In this document: positions 8,309-17,608 of the stretch, piece by piece | Position numbering within the stretch: the stretch's first letter is position 1 | How the letters are laid out: each line of letters begins with the position of its first letter | Assembly: GCF_004912135.1 (NCBI RefSeq) | Contig: NZ_STGU01000002.1 | Span: forward strand, 186,001 to 250,000 | From: Rhizobium rosettiformans W3 | GTDB lineage: Bacteria; Pseudomonadota; Alphaproteobacteria; Rhizobiales; Rhizobiaceae | Direction: 5' to 3' | DNA: 64,000 nt | Program-made: the position numbers and the translations under genes | The notes under the pieces: generated by a model | Told to the model about the DNA's origin: nothing | What the model saw: the letters and a program-made list of their open reading frames with translations, nothing else | Databases searched by the model: none

Positions 8309-8355
8309 CACAACGCAGGCTTGATGAAGGCATTGTCTTGTGCCGAGGGGCTCTC

Positions 8356-10044
8356 ATGCTGTCGAACTACCTGAACGCGAATAAACTTGCCGATGATATG
8401 AAAGCGATTTCGACGGCCCAGGCCATGATTTCCTTCAGTCCGGATGGCACCATTCTTCATGCCAACGAGAACTTCCTGACGACGCTCGGCTATACGCTCG
8501 ATGAGATCGTCGGAAAGCATCACCGGATGTTCTGTGAGGAAGCGATCCGCACCTCGCCGGATTATCAGCGCTTCTGGTCGGATCTCGCCGCCGGCAGGTT
8601 CCAGAGCGGCCAGTTCCGCCGATTGAGCAAGGCCGGCGACGATGTCTGGATCGAGGCGACCTACAATCCGGTCTTCAGCGGCGGCCGCGTGGTCCGCATC
8701 CTGAAGATCGCCTCCGACATCACCGCAAGCAAGATCGCCTCGCTGCATGACGGCAACCGCTTGAGAGCGATCGACCAGTCCCAGGCGATCATCGAATTCG
8801 AAACCGATGGCACGATCGTCGAAGCCAATGAGAATTTCCTGAAAGCCATGGGCTATGAGCGGGCCGAGATCATCGGCAAGCACCACCGCATGTTCTGCGA
8901 CCCCTCTTATATCGAGACCTCCGAATATGCAGGCTTCTGGGAGCGGCTGCGCGGCGGCGAATTCATTTCGTCCAATTTCGTGCGCTACGGCAAGGGTGGG
9001 CGTGAGGTCTGGATCCAGGCCGCCTACACGCCGGTCTTCAATTCCCGCGGCAAGGTCTACAAGGTGATCAAGGTCGCAACCGACATCAGCCAGCGCATGC
9101 GGGCGGTGAAGATCATCGGCCAGGCGATCAAGCGGCTCGCCGAGGGTGATCTCACCCTGCGTCTCACCGAAGTTCTCGACCCGGTGCTTGAAAACACCCG
9201 GCTCGACGTCAACACCGCCGCCCAGGCGCTGGACGAAACCATGGCCGGCATCGTGCGCGCCGCCCAGGCGCTGTCGGAAAATGCCGCCGTCATCAGCGAC
9301 GTCTCCAACAGCATTGCCGCAAACGGCGAGCGCCAGGCCGCGACCGTCGAGGAAACCGCAGCAGCGCTTGAAGAGATCAACCGGACCGTCAAGGACACGA
9401 GCAGCCGCACCCATGCCACAACGCGCCTCGTCAGCGAGACCCGCGCCAATGCGGAGGCCTCCGGCACGGTTGTCACCCAGGCGACATCAGCCATGGACGA
9501 GATCGCCGGCTCCTCGCGCGAGATCGAAAACATCATCGGCGTCATCGATGAGATCGCCTTCCAGACCAACCTTCTGGCGCTCAATGCGGGTGTCGAAGCG
9601 GCCCGTGCGGGCGAAGCCGGCAAGGGTTTTGCGGTCGTGGCCCAGGAGGTGCGCGAACTTGCGCAGCGGTCGGCCAGTGCTGCCAAGGACATCAAGGGGC
9701 TGATCGCGAAATCTGCGGATGCCGTGCGCCATGGCGTCACCCTGGTCGACAAGACGGGCCACGCCCTGCAGTCGATCGTCAACCAGGTGCAGGAGATCGA
9801 CACCAATGTCGACGCGATCTCGATCTCCGCGCGCGATCAGGCGCAGGGCATTGGCGAGATCAACAGTTCGATCAACATGCTGGACAAGGTAACGCAGCAG
9901 AGTGCCGCGACCGTCGAGGAAGCGAGCGCTGCCGCAACCTCGCTCGCCGAAGGCGCCCGCGATCTCTACGCGCTGGTCTCCCGCTTCCAGACAACCGTCT
10001 GCAAGAACGGAGCCGTCCCGCATCCGGTGAACCGGGCGGCGTAA
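8356..10044 (+). CDS. Soluble PAS-PAS methyl-accepting chemotaxis protein, copy 1
   Basis: A cytoplasmic chemoreceptor of 562 residues with no membrane segment. Two tandem PAS domains (about residues 15-125 and 137-250), each with a GKHHRMFC motif, lead through a short HAMP-like linker ([13 protein letters not shown]) to a full signalling domain. The hairpin tip is [20 protein letters not shown]. It would sense an internal redox or ligand cue and control CheA. The tail ends PHPVNRAA, so there is no CheR-tethering pentapeptide. The ATG at 8356 has a GAGGGG ribosome-binding site, unlike the upstream ATG at 8338. A paralogue follows. Confidence 0.92.
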   Translation: MLSNYLNANKLADDMKAISTAQAMISFSPDGTILHANENFLTTLGYTLDEIVGKHHRMFCEEAIRTSPDYQRFWSDLAAGRFQSGQFRRLSKAGDDVWIEATYNPVFSGGRVVRILKIASDITASKIASLHDGNRLRAIDQSQAIIEFETDGTIVEANENFLKAMGYERAEIIGKHHRMFCDPSYIETSEYAGFWERLRGGEFISSNFVRYGKGGREVWIQAAYTPVFNSRGKVYKVIKVATDISQRMRAVKIIGQAIKRLAEGDLTLRLTEVLDPVLENTRLDVNTAAQALDETMAGIVRAAQALSENAAVISDVSNSIAANGERQAATVEETAAALEEINRTVKDTSSRTHATTRLVSETRANAEASGTVVTQATSAMDEIAGSSREIENIIGVIDEIAFQTNLLALNAGVEAARAGEAGKGFAVVAQEVRELAQRSASAAKDIKGLIAKSADAVRHGVTLVDKTGHALQSIVNQVQEIDTNVDAISISARDQAQGIGEINSSINMLDKVTQQSAATVEEASAAATSLAEGARDLYALVSRFQTTVCKNGAVPHPVNRAA

Positions 10045-10274
10045 GGGGCGCGCCGCTGGCCAGTCAGTCGAGACAAGAGGTTCGTCCTTAGACGATTCCG
10101 TCTCTGACATTGGCCCATAGGAGGATCGCCTGCCCACGCCCGGCGATCCACCGCTTTGACATGGCAACGTCTTCGAACTGAGACTTGGTGTAGGCGCATC
10201 TCGCGGAGCCGGGTTGCGCGGGCTGGTGTACACATCCTTGGCGTTTATCAATTTTAGCAGTCGATCCTGAAGAG

Positions 10275-10289
10275 TTTAGCAAACTTTAA
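10275..10289. promoter_or_regulatory. CtrA-like box TTTA-N7-TTAA upstream of second chemoreceptor
   Basis: TTTA (10275-10278) and TTAA (10286-10289) with a 7-bp spacer, ending 47 bp before the ATG at 10337. The spacing to the start codon is identical to that of the first chemoreceptor although most surrounding bases differ. The 292-bp gap from 10045 otherwise contains no gene I can support. Confidence 0.5.
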
Positions 10290-10336
10290 TGTTCGGGTGA
10301 TTATCTGTGTTCGCCGCTCGTCAAGAGGTTTCGAAT

Positions 10337-12025
10337 ATGCTCACTGATTTCCTGCGCACTGCCAAATATGCCGATGACATGAGAGCGCTCTCGAACGCTC
10401 AGGCCATGATCTGGTTCAAGCCTGATGGCACCATCCTGGATGCGAACGAAAACTTTCTGAAGACGCTCGGCTACCGCCTGGACGAAATCGTGGGCAAGCA
10501 TCATCGCATCTTCTGCGAAAAGGCCATCCGCAGCGCTCCCGAGTATCAGCGCTTTTGGTCAGACCTCGCGGCAGGAAAGACCCAATCCGGTCAGTTTCGT
10601 CGTCAAAGCAAGGCCGGTGAAGACGTTTGGATTGAAGCGGCGTACAACCCGGTCTTCCATGGTGGCCGCGTGGTTCGAATTCTGAAAATCGCGTCCGACA
10701 TCACTCCCACCAAGATCGTCGCGCTACACGACAACAACCGACTGCGCGCCATCGATCAATCCCAGGCGATTATCGAGTTCGAACCCGACGGCACAATCGT
10801 CGAGGCCAACGACAACTTCCTCAAGGCCATGGGATACGATCGTTCGGAGGTCGTCGGCCAACATCATCGCATGTTCTGCGAGCCCATGTATCGCGAGACA
10901 TCGGAATACGCGCAGTTTTGGGAAAATCTTCGCGCGGGGCACTTCAATTCAGCGAATTTCTTGCGTCTCGGCAAAGGAGGCCGTGAAGTCTGGATCCAGG
11001 CAGCTTACACGCCGGTCTATAATTCCCGTGGCAAGGTTTACCGCGTGATCAAGGTGGCGACCGACATCAGCGGTCGCATGCACGCGGTGAAAATGATCGG
11101 CGCGGCAATCAAGAGGCTTGCCGAAGGTGATTTGACCGTACGCCTCACCGATCCGCTGGATTCGGTCCTGGAAAAGACCCGAGTGGACGTCAACACCGCT
11201 GCAGAAGCGCTCGACAAGACCCTGAGCAGTATCGTTCGCGCCGTGGAGGCTCTGTCTGCAAATGCAACGGTGATCAACGATGTCGCCAACGGCATCGCCA
11301 CAAACGGTGAGCGTCAGGCGGCGACGGTAGAGGAAACGGCCGCCGCAATCGACGAGATCACGACGACGATCAAGGACACCACGAAACGCACGCAGGCAAC
11401 CATGCAGTTGGTGGGCGATATGCGCTCCAATGCGGAGGGCTCCGGTCTCGTCGTCAAGCAGGCCACGTCTGCCATGGACGAAATTGCAAGCTCATCGAAG
11501 GAAATCGAGAACATCATCGGCGTGATCGACGAGATCGCCTTCCAGACGAACTTGCTTGCGCTCAATGCCGGTGTCGAAGCGGCACGCGCGGGCGAAGCCG
11601 GGAAGGGGTTCGCGGTCGTTGCCCAGGAAGTCCGCGAACTGGCGCAGCGCTCCGCCAGTGCTGCAAAGGATATCAAGGGTCTGATCGCAAAGGCGTCCGG
11701 CGCTGTCCAGCATGGCGTCTCCCTTGTCGACAAGACGGGACAAGCACTGCAATCCATCGTCAATCAGGTCCAGGAAATCGACGGGAACGTGGATGCCATC
11801 GCCGTGGCCGCCCGCGAGCAGGCGCAAGGGATCGGTGAGATCAACAGCGCCATCAATACGCTGGACAAGGTCACGCAGCAAAGCGCGGCAACAGTGGAGG
11901 AGGCCAGTGCTACGGCCGCAGCGCTTGCCGAAAGTGCCCGCGAGCTCTACGCGATGATTTCACGCTTCCAGACCTCGATCGCCAAGAACGGTTCGATACC
12001 GCATCCGGTGAACCGGGCGGCTTAA
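10337..12025 (+). CDS. Soluble PAS-PAS methyl-accepting chemotaxis protein, copy 2
   Basis: A 562-residue paralogue of the preceding receptor with the same layout: PAS, PAS, HAMP-like linker, signalling domain with [20 protein letters not shown], and the same PHPVNRAA tail. The PAS domains and first signalling helix are the most diverged parts. Synonymous sites differ widely, so the duplication is not recent, and this copy uses less GC-biased codons. The ATG at 10337 is used because the preceding residues from 10307 are not conserved in the sister gene. No PilZ or membrane region is present. Confidence 0.92.
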   Translation: MLTDFLRTAKYADDMRALSNAQAMIWFKPDGTILDANENFLKTLGYRLDEIVGKHHRIFCEKAIRSAPEYQRFWSDLAAGKTQSGQFRRQSKAGEDVWIEAAYNPVFHGGRVVRILKIASDITPTKIVALHDNNRLRAIDQSQAIIEFEPDGTIVEANDNFLKAMGYDRSEVVGQHHRMFCEPMYRETSEYAQFWENLRAGHFNSANFLRLGKGGREVWIQAAYTPVYNSRGKVYRVIKVATDISGRMHAVKMIGAAIKRLAEGDLTVRLTDPLDSVLEKTRVDVNTAAEALDKTLSSIVRAVEALSANATVINDVANGIATNGERQAATVEETAAAIDEITTTIKDTTKRTQATMQLVGDMRSNAEGSGLVVKQATSAMDEIASSSKEIENIIGVIDEIAFQTNLLALNAGVEAARAGEAGKGFAVVAQEVRELAQRSASAAKDIKGLIAKASGAVQHGVSLVDKTGQALQSIVNQVQEIDGNVDAIAVAAREQAQGIGEINSAINTLDKVTQQSAATVEEASATAAALAESARELYAMISRFQTSIAKNGSIPHPVNRAA

Positions 12026-12053
12026 AGGCGCGCGCCTCAGGCGCAACCGCCCG

Positions 12054-13598
12054 TCACAGCCTGAAGCGGATCACGTATCGCGTGCCACCATCCACTTCCC
12101 GGCGCATCTCGCCGCCCACCTGGGCGACGAAGGCATCGACCAGACTGGTGCCTGAGCGCCGGGTCGTGTCGTCGGGAATGCCGATCCCGTCATCATCGAC
12201 GGTGAGCTGCGCTTCTTCATCGCCGAGCCGGACCAGGGTCAGCTGGATCGTGCCGCCCTCACGTTCGGCAAAGGCATGCTTGACGGCATTGGTGATCAGT
12301 TCGAGCGTCGCAAGCGCAAGCGGCGAGGCACGGTCGGCCGAGATCAGGATGCCCTCGGCCAGTGACGCCACGAGCGTGATGCCGCGATCCTCCGGAACGA
12401 GGGTCGCCGGATCGCAGGCGCGGGCCAGGAGATCACCGAGATCGATGTTTTCGCCGTGGTTCGAGCGGTAGAGCAGATCATGCACCTCCGACAGCGCCCG
12501 AACCCGGCTCTGCAGATCCTTGGCGTCGAAGCTGCCGCGGCGCGCCTGAATGCTGATCAGGCTGGTCACCAGCGCCAGATTGTTCTTCACCCGGTGGTTC
12601 ATCTCGCGCACCAGCTCCGCCCGCTGCTGCGCCAGGCTTTCCGCTTCGGCAAGTTTCAGCGCCCGGATATCGGCCTCCCGCTGAACGAGCATGCTGCGCC
12701 GGGCAAGAAAGGTTGCAGCCAGGGTGAAGCCGCCCATGGCGAGCATCAGCAGCCAGACGGGAAAGGCGCTGCGCACCGTCGCGGAAAGCACATCCCCCGT
12801 GGGCACGCCGAAATTGGCCACGAGCGGAACCCCTCCCAGCCGGCTGAAGGCATAGATGCGGCGGATGCCGTCGGAAACGGCGAGCGCCTCGTAGACCCCT
12901 TCATTGGCTGCGGCCATGTGCTGCCGCGCCGGCGTGTCGGCTGGCAGTGTGATCGCTTCGCCCGGCTCCTGCCGCACGAGAAGCTTGCCGTCATTGCGCA
13001 TCAGCGACGCCGCCTCGCCGCTGCGCGCCGCCACCGAGCGCAGGAAGGTGCGGGCCGTATCGGTTGCGATCGAGGAGACGATCATGCCGCGAAAATCGTT
13101 CGTCACGAAGGGGCTTGTGACGATCAGCGCATCTTCCCCGCCGGGCTCGAGCTTTATGCGGTCGACAAAAAGGTCCGCTCCGCCGGTGATGGCATCGATA
13201 TAGTCGCGCTGGCCCATCTCCATGTCGACGGGGAAGCGGCGGCTGGAGGCGACCATGCGCCCCTCATTGCTCACCACCACCATGCCGAAATTGTCGGGCA
13301 TCCGCCCATCGAGCCCCGCCAGGAAGCTGTGAAAGGCCTCCGACTGCAGGAACTCCGCCGTCTCGCCATTGGCCCGGCTGCGCGCCGCGCCGTGCTTGAT
13401 GAGTTCGGTGTCGAACATCCGCTGCGAATATTGCCGCACCAGCGTCACCGTATCGACGGCATGGTCGGTGGCAATCGCCTGCTGGTCCTGGAACGCGATG
13501 CCGCCCCAGATCAGGCAGCCCAGCACCGGCAGCAAGATGCCCCCGATCTGGATCGTCCGAAACCAGCGCAAGACAATATCGGGACCCCAGACAGTCAA
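12054..13598 (-). CDS. Membrane sensor histidine kinase, HisKA_2 (PhyR/LovK-type) class
   Basis: A 514-residue kinase. A membrane helix near residues 17-35 and another near 281-299 flank a periplasmic Cache-like sensor. The phosphoacceptor region is REMNHRVKNNLALVTSLISI with H335, the HisKA_2 signature, and an HATPase domain follows (ELITNAVKHAF, DDDGIGIP). Kinases of this class often feed the general stress response through PhyR in alphaproteobacteria. The adjacent EcfG-type promoter at 13716 makes such a link attractive but unproven. No response regulator is adjacent. Confidence 0.9.
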   Translation of the reverse strand: MTVWGPDIVLRWFRTIQIGGILLPVLGCLIWGGIAFQDQQAIATDHAVDTVTLVRQYSQRMFDTELIKHGAARSRANGETAEFLQSEAFHSFLAGLDGRMPDNFGMVVVSNEGRMVASSRRFPVDMEMGQRDYIDAITGGADLFVDRIKLEPGGEDALIVTSPFVTNDFRGMIVSSIATDTARTFLRSVAARSGEAASLMRNDGKLLVRQEPGEAITLPADTPARQHMAAANEGVYEALAVSDGIRRIYAFSRLGGVPLVANFGVPTGDVLSATVRSAFPVWLLMLAMGGFTLAATFLARRSMLVQREADIRALKLAEAESLAQQRAELVREMNHRVKNNLALVTSLISIQARRGSFDAKDLQSRVRALSEVHDLLYRSNHGENIDLGDLLARACDPATLVPEDRGITLVASLAEGILISADRASPLALATLELITNAVKHAFAEREGGTIQLTLVRLGDEEAQLTVDDDGIGIPDDTTRRSGTSLVDAFVAQVGGEMRREVDGGTRYVIRFRL

Positions 13599-13715
13599 GC
13601 CACGTGTCCTTTTGCAGATGCGTTCAATTGTTCAAGGCTGTTCGTTTAGAGCAGGTTGAAGCCGCCTTGGCAACACGCGGAGCGATACTGGACGCCACTT
13701 CTCGTTCAGCGTTTC

Positions 13716-13741
13716 GGAACGATCTGCCCGGCCATGCCGTT
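13716..13741 (+). promoter_or_regulatory. EcfG-type promoter
   Basis: GGAAC (13716-13720), 17 bp, CGTT (13738-13741): an exact match to the extracytoplasmic sigma EcfG consensus GGAAC-N16/17-CGTT. It lies about 37 bp upstream of the start of the small protein at 13778 and would drive that gene and DUF421. Confidence 0.7.
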
Positions 13742-13777
13742 GGGGAAGGGAGACCCAAGCAAGACCGGAGAATGACG

Positions 13778-14038
13778 ATGACAGAGAGTGCCATGAACCA
13801 CCGCGAAAACGGCGTGCGCAAGCTGAGCGACGGCAAGAGCCGGGAGCGCGTCGATGAAACGCTCGAGGCTTCCGTGGATGCCACAAGCCATGATGCTGTG
13901 CGCGAGGCAAGCCGCCTCGGCGCCTCCGACACCTATCTGGTCGACCAGGACATGGAAGACATCGACCAGCGCCAGGGCGAAGACGGCCTGGACGGTCGCC
14001 CGTCGCCGATGGCCAATGCCGACAATCCGGAGCGCTAA
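13778..14038 (+). CDS. Small hydrophilic stress-type protein of unknown function
   Basis: An 86-residue, charged protein without hydrophobic core or cysteine (for example MNHRENGVRKLSDGKSRER, then VDATSHDAVREASRLGASDT). The ATG at 13778 has GGAG seven bases upstream; the ATG at 13772 is too close to it. Composition suggests an intrinsically disordered or hydrophilin-like protein. It follows an exact EcfG-type promoter and precedes a DUF421 gene by 59 bp, so it is probably part of the general stress response. Confidence 0.65.
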   Translation: MTESAMNHRENGVRKLSDGKSRERVDETLEASVDATSHDAVREASRLGASDTYLVDQDMEDIDQRQGEDGLDGRPSPMANADNPER

Positions 14039-14097
14039 GCTCGAAAGCAATCCAGGCCGCCGGTGAGGCGGCCTTCATGCATGAGGGGGAAGACGAG

Positions 14098-14577
14098 ATG
14101 GACTGGCAGAACATGCTGTTCCAGGGATGGCCGGGTATCGCACGGACCCTGCTGGTCGGAACGCTCGCTTACGTCACCCTCGTCCTGTTCCTGCGCATCT
14201 CCGGCAAGCGAACCCTGTCGAAGCTCAATGCCTTCGACCTCGTGGTCACCGTGGCGCTGGGGTCGACGCTCTCGGCCATCCTGCTGCAGGAATCGATCGC
14301 GCTTGCAGAAGGCGCGACAGCACTCGGTCTGCTCATCCTGCTCCAGTATCTTGTCACCTTCGCCTCAGTGCGATCGAACAGCGTCGCCAAGCTCATTCGC
14401 TCGGAGCCCACCCTTATCGTGCGCAGCGGCAGTTTTTGCCACGATGCCATGATGCGCCAGCGCATCACCGAAGACGAGATCATGAGCGCCGTGCGCTCCA
14501 ATGGCAGCCAGGGTCTGGACGAGGTCGAGGCCGTCGTTCTGGAAAGCGATGGCACGCTGAGCATCATCAAGGGCTAA
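14098..14577 (+). CDS. DUF421 (YetF/YcaP-type) membrane protein
   Basis: A protein of about 159 residues with three N-terminal membrane helices and a cytoplasmic DUF421 domain. It carries the landmarks RISGKRTLSKLNAFDLVVTV and ITEDEIMSAVRSNGSQGLDE. DUF421 proteins are linked to envelope or stress physiology in several bacteria, with no agreed biochemical role. The ATG at 14098 has AGGGGG in front; the earlier ATG at 14077 lacks one. It probably shares the EcfG-type promoter at 13716. Confidence 0.82.
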   Translation: MDWQNMLFQGWPGIARTLLVGTLAYVTLVLFLRISGKRTLSKLNAFDLVVTVALGSTLSAILLQESIALAEGATALGLLILLQYLVTFASVRSNSVAKLIRSEPTLIVRSGSFCHDAMMRQRITEDEIMSAVRSNGSQGLDEVEAVVLESDGTLSIIKG

Positions 14578-14626
14578 CTTAAGCGATCCTGCACCAGCTC
14601 TGCACGGCTGGCGAAGCAGGCAAGTC

Positions 14627-15016
14627 TCAAACGACACCCTCGTCCGCCGACGGACCCGTCTTGCTGCGGTTCACCGACTCTTCGCCGCGCTTACCCTGCC
14701 AGGGCCAGCGGCCGGAAATCTCCACCTCCAGCGACAGGCTAAGGAAGGTTCGGATCAGAACGATCACACCGAGCACCAGCACCGAGTTGAGGCTCGGCTC
14801 CACCGCCACGGTGTTGATGATGTCGCCGGCCACCATCAGCTCGAGCCCGAGAAGGATCGCCCGGCCCATGTCGGCCCGCAGGTTGCCATAGGAGGACAAG
14901 CTGCGCGGCGCCGTCAGGTAGCGCCAGCCGGCAATCGCAATCCCGATGACGATCACCGCAACACCGACGGCTTCGATCAGCCGGGTGATGACATGCATGA
15001 TGCTGGCAAATTCCAT
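14627..15016 (-). CDS. DUF1622 membrane protein
   Basis: A 129-residue protein with three membrane helices (VGVAVIVIGIAIAGWRYL, a central ILLGLELMVAGDII and SVLVLGVIVLIRTFLSL) and the DUF1622 motif RADMGRAILLGLELMVAGDI. Its role is unknown. The start at 15016 is preceded by AAGGAGGGG, a strong ribosome-binding site. A near-consensus EcfG-type promoter lies upstream on the same strand. The C-terminal tail is polar and variable. Confidence 0.82.
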   Translation of the reverse strand: MEFASIMHVITRLIEAVGVAVIVIGIAIAGWRYLTAPRSLSSYGNLRADMGRAILLGLELMVAGDIINTVAVEPSLNSVLVLGVIVLIRTFLSLSLEVEISGRWPWQGKRGEESVNRSKTGPSADEGVV

Positions 15017-15044
15017 GGGGGCCCCTCCTTGTCTCAAAGGGGGC

Positions 15045-15069
15045 AACGTGTGCCGCCGCGATCGGTTGC
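15045..15069 (-). promoter_or_regulatory. Near-consensus EcfG-type promoter for DUF1622 gene
   Basis: Read on the minus strand: GCAAC (15069-15065), 16 bp, CGTT (15048-15045). It has one mismatch in the -35 element and starts about 29 bp upstream of the DUF1622 ATG. Confidence 0.4.
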
Positions 15070-15157
15070 AAGGAAGATTTTTGAGCGACGGCACCTTTCG
15101 TCCACTCGCGCGTTGAAGCTGCGAACACTCCTCTCACGACAAAACAGGGAGACCGAC

Positions 15158-15463
15158 ATGCAGGATTTCGATCTGAGCGCCATGACCGAAGACGAGCTGG
15201 ATCGGCTGATTGCCGATGCCAAGCGCGAGCGCAGCACCCGCAGCGACCCGAGCGAACGGGCGGCTGACGCAGACGGCGTACGCGGCCAGGACGTCAACGA
15301 TCCGAACCACGGCGCCATCACCACGCCGGCCCCGCATCAGGTGCGCGAGCATGGGCCTGAAGGCCTCGAACCCGGCGCCCGCGTTGAGGGGAGCCGCGTG
15401 ATCGATGCGGATGAGGCGCAAGAAAGCGACCGTATCGAACAGGCCGCCCGCCGCGTCGTCTGA
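15158..15463 (+). CDS. Small hydrophilic protein of unknown function
   Basis: A 101-residue acidic protein. A short helical N-terminus (MQDFDLSAMTEDELDRLIAD) precedes a disordered-looking tail rich in D, E, G and R. The ATG is preceded by GGGAGA. Composition resembles the small protein at 13778, though I see no clear sequence similarity. It is divergent from DUF1622 and ends at a strong terminator. No function can be assigned. Confidence 0.6.
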   Translation: MQDFDLSAMTEDELDRLIADAKRERSTRSDPSERAADADGVRGQDVNDPNHGAITTPAPHQVREHGPEGLEPGARVEGSRVIDADEAQESDRIEQAARRVV

Positions 15464-15504
15464 CACGTCCATAAGCTTCGATGGCCGCCCCCCGGGCCAT
15501 CCGC

Positions 15505-15545
15505 GGCCGCCATGCATCGTCCCCCGGATGCATGGCGGCCTTTTT
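15505..15545 (+). terminator. Strong intrinsic terminator
   Basis: A perfect 13-bp stem, GGCCGCCATGCAT (15505-15517) with ATGCATGGCGGCC (15528-15540), a 10-nt loop and TTTTT (15541-15545). It ends the 15158 gene. Confidence 0.9.
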
Positions 15546-15637
15546 GATGCGCGACCCGCAGGGGTCAACGTCCCCAGGCATGCCATCGGCAAACACGTCG
15601 CATTGCGTGTGATCGGGTCTCGCGCTAGATCGCCTGC

Positions 15638-16081
15638 GTGATCACCGCTCTTGCCGCCTATCTCGCCTTGTTTCTGGCTGCCTTCCTCGCCGCGACCATC
15701 GTCCCGGCGCAGTCGGAAGCCGTTCTGGTCGGCCTGATCCTGGCAGACAAGCAGCCGCTGCTTTTGCTGCTCCTCGTCGCCACCACCGGCAATGCCTTGG
15801 GTTCGGTGGTCAACTGGCTGCTCGGCCGCTTCATCGAACATTTCCGCGATCGCCCATGGTTTCCCGTCTCGCCGGAAAAGCTCGCCCGCGCCGAAGCTTG
15901 GTATCGCCGCTTCGGCGTCTGGTCGCTGCTCCTGTCCTGGGTCCCGATCATCGGCGATCCGCTGACGGTCGTCGCCGGCGTGCTGAAGACACCCTTCCTC
16001 ACCTTTCTCGCCCTGGTCACCCTGGCCAAAGCCGGCCGCTACATCGTGCTGGCGGTCGTCACGCTGGGAGTGATCGGTTGA
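15638..16081 (+). CDS. YqaA-type DedA/VTT-domain membrane protein
   Basis: A 147-residue inner-membrane protein of the short DedA-like (YqaA, VTT domain) family. The re-entrant motif GNALGSVVNWLLGR and the later WYRRFGVWSLLLSWVPIIGDPLT segment are typical. The wider superfamily takes part in lipid transport and membrane homeostasis; no specific substrate is established for this branch. The start appears to be GTG at 15638, with no strong ribosome-binding site. The stop is directly followed by AT-rich promoter-like DNA of the next gene. Confidence 0.8.
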   Translation: MITALAAYLALFLAAFLAATIVPAQSEAVLVGLILADKQPLLLLLLVATTGNALGSVVNWLLGRFIEHFRDRPWFPVSPEKLARAEAWYRRFGVWSLLLSWVPIIGDPLTVVAGVLKTPFLTFLALVTLAKAGRYIVLAVVTLGVIG

Positions 16082-16223
16082 TACAATCTGTGCCTGCGTG
16101 TCATCGCGAGAGAATCTGCTAAAATTCGAATGGACGTGTTGACGCGATCGTCACCCCTGCCTGCGAGACTTCCCACTGAAGGCCGCTCGACCCGAGCATC
16201 TCTGACCGGTCTGGAGGAACATC

Positions 16224-17174
16224 ATGCACATTTCGAATCTGGCCGCGCTGGCCACGCTGACCCTTGCACTCACCGCGGCTCCCATAGCACCGCTCCCGGA
16301 TGACGCAGGGTTCGGCGCGCCGGTTGCCCTCGCCAAGGATAAAGGCGGCGGGGGAGGCGGCGGAAACGGCGGTGGTAATGGAGGGGGTAACGGCGGTGGC
16401 AATGGTGGTGGCAAGGGCGGCGGCAAGGATCGCGGCTCTGAAACCCGGGAGGCCAAGGCTGCAGACCGGGGCCGGTCCAGCACCACGGGTAAGGAAAAAG
16501 GCCGTCGGGGCAATTTTCTGACCGAGACATTTGCCGTCATCACCGGCAAGGCCCAGCGGCCCGGCAAGACGCAGCTTTCGGAAAAGCGGACGATGCGCCC
16601 CGGCAAAAAGCAGCCGCTCGCTGCGCCGGTTGAGCCTGTGACGACGCTTGCATCTGTTCCAAAGGTCAAGCCGGACATCCGCCCGCTGAAAGCTGACCTG
16701 GCAGGCCTCAACTCGCTCAATCGCAACTACCACGCATATCTGAATTCGGCAGATCCGCGTATGAGCGCGATCCGGGACTATGCGGTCACCTATGCGACAT
16801 ACGAGCTTGCAAGCGGCATCGACACGCTGCCCACAGATGTGACCTTGGGAGATGAGGCGTTGCGGGCAGCGCTCGAGGCGGCGGCCAAGCCGGGAGCCGT
16901 TATCGACGATGATACGCTTGCCTGGGCGAAAGATGTTCTCGGCGTTGGTCCAGCCGTCGGCAAGATCGACGAAATCCGTGAGGATCTCGCCGCGGCCGAG
17001 CCGGTCGAACCGCCGCTCGATCCGATCACTGATCCCGTAACGGATACGGTCACCGATCCCGTGGTCGATCCGGGCACAGATGTAGTCGAAGAGCCGGTGC
17101 CGGTGGGCGAGCCTGTAGACGAAGCGGCTCTTCTCCCATCAGCCTCGGCGGTTACGCCGAGCGAAACGCAATAA
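16224..17174 (+). CDS. Secreted low-complexity protein with Gly-rich and DP-TD repeats
   Basis: A 316-residue exported protein: a signal peptide (MHISNLAALATLTLALTAAP), then a GGGN repeat block at residues 41-67 encoded by imperfect 12-bp DNA repeats. A basic linker (GRRGNFLTETFAVITGKAQR) and a helical region with NYHAYLNSADPRMSAIRDY follow. The C-terminus repeats D-P-x-T-D. The NYHAYLNS region is the most protein-like part. No enzymatic motif is visible. It may be a periplasmic or surface structural protein; the repeat tracts are prone to length variation. Confidence 0.7.
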   Translation: MHISNLAALATLTLALTAAPIAPLPDDAGFGAPVALAKDKGGGGGGGNGGGNGGGNGGGNGGGKGGGKDRGSETREAKAADRGRSSTTGKEKGRRGNFLTETFAVITGKAQRPGKTQLSEKRTMRPGKKQPLAAPVEPVTTLASVPKVKPDIRPLKADLAGLNSLNRNYHAYLNSADPRMSAIRDYAVTYATYELASGIDTLPTDVTLGDEALRAALEAAAKPGAVIDDDTLAWAKDVLGVGPAVGKIDEIREDLAAAEPVEPPLDPITDPVTDTVTDPVVDPGTDVVEEPVPVGEPVDEAALLPSASAVTPSETQ

Positions 17175-17207
17175 TGCGAGCCGACCTCGATTAAGGTGGA
17201 ATGGCGG

Positions 17208-17456
17208 TCAGGCGGTGAACTTCACCCCGGCCTCCATGGCCGCCGAGATCAGGGCCTTGCGGCCATCCTCTTCCTTGGCCTTGCCTTGCGCCACGGCAGC
17301 AAGCACGAGAAGCGCCTTGTCCAGCTGCTCGCCGTCTTCCTCCGGCCAATCCTCGATCAGCGCCCAGGATGCGCCGAGCGAGCTGTCGACCACCACATCC
17401 TCCCCCTCTTCGCCGATCCCGTGCAGGATCACAGGCTTGCTCCAGGTCTTGCTCAT
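17208..17456 (-). CDS. DUF982 protein
   Basis: An 82-residue protein of the rhizobial DUF982 family, recognised by the pattern VILHGIGEEGEDVVVDSSLG, then ALIEDWPEEDGEQLDKALL and the C-terminal ALISAAMEAGV. These short proteins are found in many copies in Rhizobiales and have no known function. The start at 17456 gives the family length; the longer frame from 17540 adds an unconserved arginine-rich leader. Confidence 0.8.
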   Translation of the reverse strand: MSKTWSKPVILHGIGEEGEDVVVDSSLGASWALIEDWPEEDGEQLDKALLVLAAVAQGKAKEEDGRKALISAAMEAGVKFTA

Positions 17457-17608
17457 TGTCTTGCATCCTCGTCTCGTCCCGGAAGGCACGAAAGCCCAGG
17501 GGTCACATCTGGCGGTCTCCCTAGCCGAGAATGCCGGCAACTACCACCGATTCCGGTGACCCTTCTAAAGAGACCGTTGAGCGCGCCCAAAGGCAGCAGA
17601 AAGGCCTC

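Noticed and set aside
10045..10336. Small minus-strand gene (64 codons) between the chemoreceptors
   Set aside because: No ribosome-binding site and no recognisable protein; overlapping frames are equally plausible, and the region includes the promoter of the second receptor.
16350..16430. Satellite or CRISPR-like repeats in the Gly-rich region
   Set aside because: They are imperfect 12-bp codon repeats encoding GGGN inside one reading frame.
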